Shown piece after piece: positions 16,041-19,589 of a stretch of 19,589 bases of DNA. Every line of letters begins with the position of its first letter. The first letter of the stretch is position 1. Location: assembly GCA_030024065.1 (NCBI GenBank), contig JASEIE010000026.1, forward strand, positions 1 to 19,589. Reading direction: 5' to 3'. This stretch comes from Thermodesulfobacteriota bacterium. Its GTDB lineage: Bacteria; Desulfobacterota; BSN033; UBA1163. Below the pieces are notes generated by a model. It was not told the origin of the DNA. It worked only from the letters and a program-made list of their open reading frames with translations, and did not search any database. The translations under genes and the position numbers were made by a program.

Positions 16041-16457
16041 TTGGGGAAGAGAAGAAGATCGAGGGAGTTTGCCCTCCAGGTTCTTTACCAATTAGAGATT
16101 TCCCGGCGGGATGCCTTTCAGACCCTCGCTCAATCGAGGGAGAATTTTCCATCCGAAGAAGGGGACGATGAGTTTTCGGAGTTTGTTGTCCTCGGAGTGA
16201 CGAAACACCTTGAGGAAATCGATCAGCTGATCAAAAAGTATTCTGAACACTGGCGACTGGATCGCATAGCGTTTATCGATCGCAATATCCTTCGGATGGC
16301 CATCTTCGAACTTCTCTACTGCGAAGAGATCCCACCCAAAGTGACCATCAATGAAGCGATTGACCTCGCAAAACGATACGGATCTGAAGAGTCCGGAAGC
16401 TTCATCAACGGCATCCTGGACCGAATTCAAAACGAAGCCATTCAAAAACCCCTATAA
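16041..16457 (+). CDS. nusB: Transcription antitermination factor NusB
   Basis: A 138-residue helical protein that binds boxA RNA with ribosomal protein S10, supporting antitermination of rRNA transcription. KRRRSREFALQVLYQLE at the N-terminus and the C-terminal DRNILRMAIFELLY, VTINEAIDLAKRYG and FINGILD are typical. The start is TTG at 16041 with GAGGG upstream. It closes the riboflavin series. Confidence 0.95.
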   Translation: MGKRRRSREFALQVLYQLEISRRDAFQTLAQSRENFPSEEGDDEFSEFVVLGVTKHLEEIDQLIKKYSEHWRLDRIAFIDRNILRMAIFELLYCEEIPPKVTINEAIDLAKRYGSEESGSFINGILDRIQNEAIQKPL

Positions 16458-16468
16458 TGAAAATAGAT

Positions 16469-16594
16469 TTTGGGTTAAGGTGAGGAAGCCTGTTTGGGTT
16501 AGGTCAAAGGGTTAAGGCTAAGGATTATTTAAACCAGAGACTCAACCTATTTCCGAAACTGGCGTCTTCACCTTAACCCTCAGACCCAAAACTT
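16469..16594. repeat. Long imperfect palindrome, GGTTAA/GAAGCCCGT family (copy D)
   Basis: TTTTGGGTTAAGGTGA on the left and the inverse TCACCTTAACCC...GACCCAAAA on the right form the outer stem. The left core is GAAGCCTGTTTGGGTTAG (16485-16502); the right core on the other strand is GACGCCAGTTTCGGAAAT. It is the most diverged of the four copies and fills the gap between nusB and the next gene. Confidence 0.6.
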
Positions 16595-16607
16595 TTTACG
16601 AGGCAAT

Positions 16608-17213
16608 ATGGATATAATCATCTCTCCAGAAAAAGTCGATGTTCAGGATTGTGATGTTCTTGTCACGGGTCTCTTCGAGGACGAGCGACCCCTGAGGGGA
16701 GCAAGCGGCTGGATCGATTGGAGACTCAATGGAATGTTATCTCATCTCCTGATCGAAGATAAACTGACGGGCAATTGGAAAGAGAAAACCCTGATTCCTT
16801 CTCATGGCAGAATCACCCCGAAGCTGATCCTCCTCTTCGGGCTTGGAAAGGCACAAGATTACAGTTATCTACATGTACGAGAGGTTTTCCCCTTTTTCCT
16901 TGAAACCCTCAAGAATCTGAAAGCCCCAACTCTCTGCCTTTCCCTCCCCTATGGCGAAGAGTACAATGTGGATTGTGGAAAATTGGCAGAGGTCCTCATT
17001 GAAGGACTGGCAGACTGTTTGGATCAATATCCGGCAGACCGCCAATGGATGGAAAGCCTCCGTCTTTTTTTCGCTGAGGGAGTAGAACGATTTTCTGAGA
17101 TCCTTTTAGGAGTGAAGACTGCGAGATCGATTTTGGAAGACCGCCTTAAAATTAGGATTTTTATTCCCTCGGAGGAGACTTCTGAGACCAACCCCGTTAG
17201 AGTAGCTTTTTGA
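16608..17213 (+). CDS. Stand-alone M17 aminopeptidase N-terminal-domain protein
   Basis: A 201-residue protein resembling the N-terminal macro-like domain of leucyl aminopeptidases (peptidase M17), from DVLVTGLFEDERPLRGASGWIDWRLNG through TLIPSH...ILLFGLG to VKTARSIL near the end. The C-terminal catalytic domain, with its metal ligands and the NTDAEGR motif, is absent, and the frame ends in a normal stop, so it is probably a naturally short protein rather than a fragment. I infer a binding, oligomer-forming or regulatory role rather than peptidase activity. ACGAGG lies before the ATG. Its stop codon overlaps a TTGACA that may serve ilvE. Confidence 0.7.
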   Translation: MDIIISPEKVDVQDCDVLVTGLFEDERPLRGASGWIDWRLNGMLSHLLIEDKLTGNWKEKTLIPSHGRITPKLILLFGLGKAQDYSYLHVREVFPFFLETLKNLKAPTLCLSLPYGEEYNVDCGKLAEVLIEGLADCLDQYPADRQWMESLRLFFAEGVERFSEILLGVKTARSILEDRLKIRIFIPSEETSETNPVRVAF

Positions 17214-17238
17214 CAATTGCTCTGAAATAGGGTAAAAA
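17210..17238 (+). promoter_or_regulatory. Putative promoter for ilvE
   Basis: TTGACA (17210-17215), a 17-base spacer and TAAAAA (17233-17238). The -35 hexamer overlaps the stop of the upstream gene. Expected transcription start near 17245, giving a leader of about 98 bases with two hairpins. Confidence 0.5.
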
Positions 17239-17257
17239 ACAGCAATTCAAATAAAAA

Positions 17258-17286
17258 GACAGTCCCTCTATCCAAAAGGGACTGTC
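17258..17286. terminator. Terminator-like hairpin in the ilvE leader
   Basis: GACAGTCCCT (17258-17267) and AGGGACTGTC (17277-17286) form a perfect 10-bp stem with a 9-base loop. On the plus strand CCCCTTT follows, a poor T-run; on the minus strand TTTTTATTTG follows, a better one, although no minus-strand gene ends here. It could be a bidirectional or leader terminator, or a dispersed repeat. Confidence 0.45.
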
Positions 17287-17302
17287 CCCTTTAAATGTTC
17301 TC

Positions 17303-17319
17303 ACGTTGAAATTCAACGT
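17303..17319. promoter_or_regulatory. Perfect 17-bp palindrome upstream of ilvE
   Basis: ACGTTGAA-A-TTCAACGT is a perfect inverted repeat around one base, 23 bases before the ilvE ATG and just before its GGAGG binding site. It could be an operator or an RNA hairpin near the ribosome binding site. No matching regulator is known from this window. Confidence 0.4.
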
Positions 17320-17342
17320 TATTAGATCGGAGGGACCTGGTT

Positions 17343-18260
17343 ATGGTGCAGAAGATGGAAAAAATATGGATGGACGGAAGATTGATTCCCTGGGATGAGG
17401 CCAGGGTCCATGTGTTGACCCATACGCTCCATTATGGGCTTGGCATTTTTGAAGGGATACGATGCTATCTCTGCCATGATGGGAAGTCTGCGGTCTTCAG
17501 ATTGAAGGAGCATATTGATCGGTTTTTCGATTCGGCCCACATCGGGGGTCTCAAAATGCCCTACTCGAAAAAGGAGATTGTGGAGGCCTGCAAAGAGACA
17601 TTGCGGGTCAATGGCTTAAAGGCCGGCTATATCCGACCGCTCGCCTTTATAGGGGAAGGGGTGATGGGAGTTTACCCCGGGGATAACCCGATCCGGTTGG
17701 CGATCATCACCTGGTCGTGGGGAGCCTACCTTGGAGAAGAAGCCCTGGAGAAAGGTATTCGGGCAAAGTTCTCCTCTTATACCCGTCACCATGTCAATGT
17801 GATGATGACCAAGGCGAAGATTTGCGGAAATTATGTCAACTCCGTTCTTGCTAAAAGGGAAGTGATGAAGCTGGGATATGAAGAAGCCATGATGCTCGAT
17901 ACGGAGGGTTATGTTTCAGAGGGCAGCGGAGAGAATATCTTTATCGTTAGAAACGGAGTGATAAAAACCACCCCCCTTACCTCGATCCTTTCCGGGATCA
18001 CGCGGAATTCGGTGATCCAGATTGCAAAATCGAGAAAAATTCCTATCGTTGAAGAGAAGTTTACACGGGATGAGCTTTATACTGCCCAGGAAGCCTTTTT
18101 TACGGGAACGGCGGCTGAGATCACACCCATCCGTGAAGTGGACGACCGGCAGATCGGTGAGGGCAAGCCGGGTCCGGTGACCAGAGAACTTCAGGCAGTC
18201 TTCTTTGATATCGTAAAAGGCAAGAACCCCGAATTCAAAGAGTGGCTCGACTATCTCTAA
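17343..18260 (+). CDS. ilvE: Branched-chain amino acid aminotransferase
   Basis: A 305-residue fold-type IV PLP enzyme that transfers amino groups between glutamate and the 2-oxo acids of valine, leucine and isoleucine. [14 protein letters not shown] (29-42), RPLAFIG, and [12 protein letters not shown] with the PLP lysine K159 are visible, then [16 protein letters not shown] and the C-terminal [11 protein letters not shown]. The length and the GIFEGIRCY segment favour a branched-chain enzyme over D-amino acid or aminodeoxychorismate lyase relatives. CGGAGGG precedes the ATG. It probably has its own promoter and a hairpin-rich leader. Confidence 0.93.
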   Translation: MVQKMEKIWMDGRLIPWDEARVHVLTHTLHYGLGIFEGIRCYLCHDGKSAVFRLKEHIDRFFDSAHIGGLKMPYSKKEIVEACKETLRVNGLKAGYIRPLAFIGEGVMGVYPGDNPIRLAIITWSWGAYLGEEALEKGIRAKFSSYTRHHVNVMMTKAKICGNYVNSVLAKREVMKLGYEEAMMLDTEGYVSEGSGENIFIVRNGVIKTTPLTSILSGITRNSVIQIAKSRKIPIVEEKFTRDELYTAQEAFFTGTAAEITPIREVDDRQIGEGKPGPVTRELQAVFFDIVKGKNPEFKEWLDYL

Positions 18261-18279
18261 AAACATATTTCGGAATTCG

Positions 18280-18336
18280 CCTGCCTGCCGCAGGCAGGGA
18301 ATGCGGATTTCGGATTTAAACCCTATTCCGCATTCC
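18280..18336. repeat. Paired palindromes between ilvE and the YacP-like gene (copy 3)
   Basis: CCTGCCTGC-C-GCAGGCAGG (18280-18298) is a perfect 9-bp inverted repeat and the best copy of the family seen at 1724 and 9393. It overlaps a second hairpin: GGAATGCGGA (18298-18307) with TCCGCATTCC (18327-18336). Words such as GGATTTCGGATTT recur in the flanks of copy 1 and near 18940-18970. Confidence 0.65.
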
Positions 18337-18359
18337 GCAATCTCCAATCCGCAATTCGA

Positions 18360-18869
18360 ATGCTCCTCATCATCGATGGTTATAACCTCCTTCATTCCGG
18401 GAGGTCCCTGATCAAACTCAATCCTATCGAACTTCAGTGGGAGAGGGATCGCCTCATCCAGAAACTTTCCGACTATCGACAGGTCAGACCTTGTGAGTTG
18501 ATCATCGTCTTTGACGGATGGCAGGGGGGCTGGGCCACAGAGAAGAAAGAGAGAAAGAGAGGGATCGAACTGATCTTCTCGAGAGTGGGAGAGAAAGCGG
18601 ATGAAGTGATAAAAAGACTGGTAAGGGAGAAAGGATCCGGAGTAACGGTGGTCACTTCCGACCGGGAGATTTCGAGATATGCCGAAAGGATGTCAGTTCC
18701 CGTGATTCCATCAGAGCAGTTTCAGGAGAAGATGGAAAGGGCCGCTTTCCAGACCGGGGAAGAGATGGAGGTTGATGATGAAGAAGAAAGGGTTTTCAAG
18801 AAAAAAGGGCCATCAAGAAGGCCCTCAAAAAAAGAACGAAGATTAAAGCTGGCCCTGAAGAAACTTTAG
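18360..18869 (+). CDS. YacP-like NYN-domain protein, predicted RNase
   Basis: A 169-residue protein of the NYN/YacP family, predicted PIN-like ribonucleases. Acidic residues expected to bind metal appear in LLIIDGYNLLH (D6), IVFDGWQ, EKADEVIKRL and VTSDREI. The C-terminal third is charged and basic (KKKGPSRRPSKKERR), suited to RNA contact. The ATG at 18360 has no ribosome binding site; the preceding 100 bases are repeat sequence, so the original leader may have been replaced. Related YacP (Rae1) of Bacillus subtilis cleaves mRNA on the ribosome; a similar job here is inference. Confidence 0.85.
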   Translation: MLLIIDGYNLLHSGRSLIKLNPIELQWERDRLIQKLSDYRQVRPCELIIVFDGWQGGWATEKKERKRGIELIFSRVGEKADEVIKRLVREKGSGVTVVTSDREISRYAERMSVPVIPSEQFQEKMERAAFQTGEEMEVDDEEERVFKKKGPSRRPSKKERRLKLALKKL

Positions 18870-18971
18870 CAGGCTGCCGAAAAAGCATGTTAGTGTCAAA
18901 GCAAATATGCACCTTTTAAATTTTTGATTTCGAATTTTAAATCCGCATTCCACATTCCGAAATCCGAATTT
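18870..18971. other. Convergent intergenic gap
   Basis: The gap lies between the ends of the YacP-like gene (+) and plsY (-). It holds AT-rich DNA and words such as AATCCGCATTCCACATTCC, related to the repeat at 18298-18336. I see no clear intrinsic terminator for either gene. Confidence 0.4.
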
Positions 18972-19586
18972 CTATTTGGTTTTCCACTTATGTTCTGTTC
19001 CCTGCAAAAGTCTCGATATATTCGATTGGTGACGGTAGAGAATCAGTGCAGCGATGATGACGCTCATAATAAAGTAGGCCTGAGAATCGCTCGTGAAAAA
19101 AGCGATGAGAATGGGAATGGTCGTTGCACAGGTAATCGATCCAAGGGAGATATACCTCCATCTCCACACCATCCCTGTAAAGAGAAAGATCTCGATCAGA
19201 ACGGCTGTAGGGGATATGGGCAGATAGACACCAACGGCTGTGGCCACACCCTTTCCACCTTTAAATCCGAGGAAGATGGGAAAGACATGACCGAGAAACG
19301 GGCTTAAACCTGCGATGGCAATCCATTGATCAGAGGTAAGCCCCCACTGATCCCCGAGACCCCATCGGAGGGCAATCACAACCGGTATCATTCCTTTTAA
19401 GAGATCGCCGGCTAAGGTCAGGATTCCAAGGGTTTTTCCTGCGGTCCGGAAGACATTGGTCGCCCCGATATTTTTACTTCCTTCCTTTCTCGGGTCAACC
19501 CTGGAAAAGAGTCTGGTGAGTAGAAGACCGGTGGGGATTGAACCCAGAAGATAACCGAACAGCGCAATGAAGATTCCAGCAGGCAT
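18972..19586 (-). CDS. plsY: Acyl-phosphate:glycerol-3-phosphate acyltransferase PlsY
   Basis: A 204-residue integral membrane enzyme that acylates glycerol 3-phosphate with acyl-phosphate made by PlsX. The three conserved loops are visible: GSKNIGATN (36-44), GHVFPIFLGFKGGKG (99-113) and the C-terminal SNISRLLQGTEHK. About five hydrophobic spans separate them, starting with FIALFGYLLGSIPTG. The ATG is at 19586, three bases from the window end, so the ribosome binding site and promoter cannot be seen. It is on the opposite strand and about 13 kb from plsX. Confidence 0.95.
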   Translation of the reverse strand: MPAGIFIALFGYLLGSIPTGLLLTRLFSRVDPRKEGSKNIGATNVFRTAGKTLGILTLAGDLLKGMIPVVIALRWGLGDQWGLTSDQWIAIAGLSPFLGHVFPIFLGFKGGKGVATAVGVYLPISPTAVLIEIFLFTGMVWRWRYISLGSITCATTIPILIAFFTSDSQAYFIMSVIIAALILYRHQSNISRLLQGTEHKWKTK

Positions 19587-19589
19587 AAG

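Noticed and set aside
17916..18395. 159-codon open frame on the minus strand
   Set aside because: It is antisense to the 3' half of ilvE and reads through the palindromes at 18280-18336.
18924..19307. 127-codon open frame on the plus strand
   Set aside because: It is antisense to plsY and starts in repeat sequence.

Overview
The window looks like a chromosomal housekeeping region of a Gram-negative, deltaproteobacterial (Desulfobacterota-like) organism. This is an inference from three things: the gene order yceD-rpmF-plsX-...-fabD-fabG-acpP-fabF-rpiB-...-nrdR-ribD-ribE-ribBA-ribH-nusB, a split B12-dependent acyl-CoA mutase, and gaps full of small palindromic repeats. No rRNA, tRNA, CRISPR array, prophage or transposase gene was seen.

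Layout. (1) Positions 1-3240, minus strand: a FadR-type GntR regulator, a cobalamin-binding small subunit and a mutase large subunit probably form one transcript from a near-consensus promoter at 3236-3208, with a 17-bp operator-like palindrome just downstream. The two subunit genes are separated by 332 bp of repeat DNA holding a 155-bp MITE-like element with a possible 5-bp target duplication. (2) 3340-3672: a small secreted protein of unknown function. (3) 3822-18869: a nearly unbroken plus-strand series. It starts at a strong sigma70-like promoter and runs yceD, rpmF, plsX, an acyl-CoA dehydrogenase, fabD, fabG, acpP, fabF, rpiB, dCMP deaminase, nrdR, ribD, ribE, ribBA, ribH, nusB, an orphan M17-aminopeptidase N-domain protein, ilvE and a YacP-like NYN protein. 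(4) 18972-19586, minus strand: plsY, convergent with the series.

How the genes work together. PlsX (acyl-ACP to acyl-phosphate) and PlsY (acyl-phosphate to lysophosphatidate) are both present and link fatty acid synthesis (FabD, FabG, ACP, FabF) to phospholipid synthesis. RibD, RibE, RibBA and RibH cover all the committed riboflavin steps except the dephosphorylation. NrdR and dCMP deaminase concern deoxynucleotide supply; YceD, L32 and NusB concern ribosome and RNA synthesis.

Most notable points: the slot normally held by fabH, between plsX and fabD, holds an acyl-CoA dehydrogenase; the mutase keeps the catalytic Tyr/Arg/His but has a different substrate-tunnel loop; four intergenic gaps carry one family of long imperfect palindromes with a shared core; and ilvE has its own promoter-like sequence and a hairpin-rich leader. 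At least seven genes use GTG or TTG starts.
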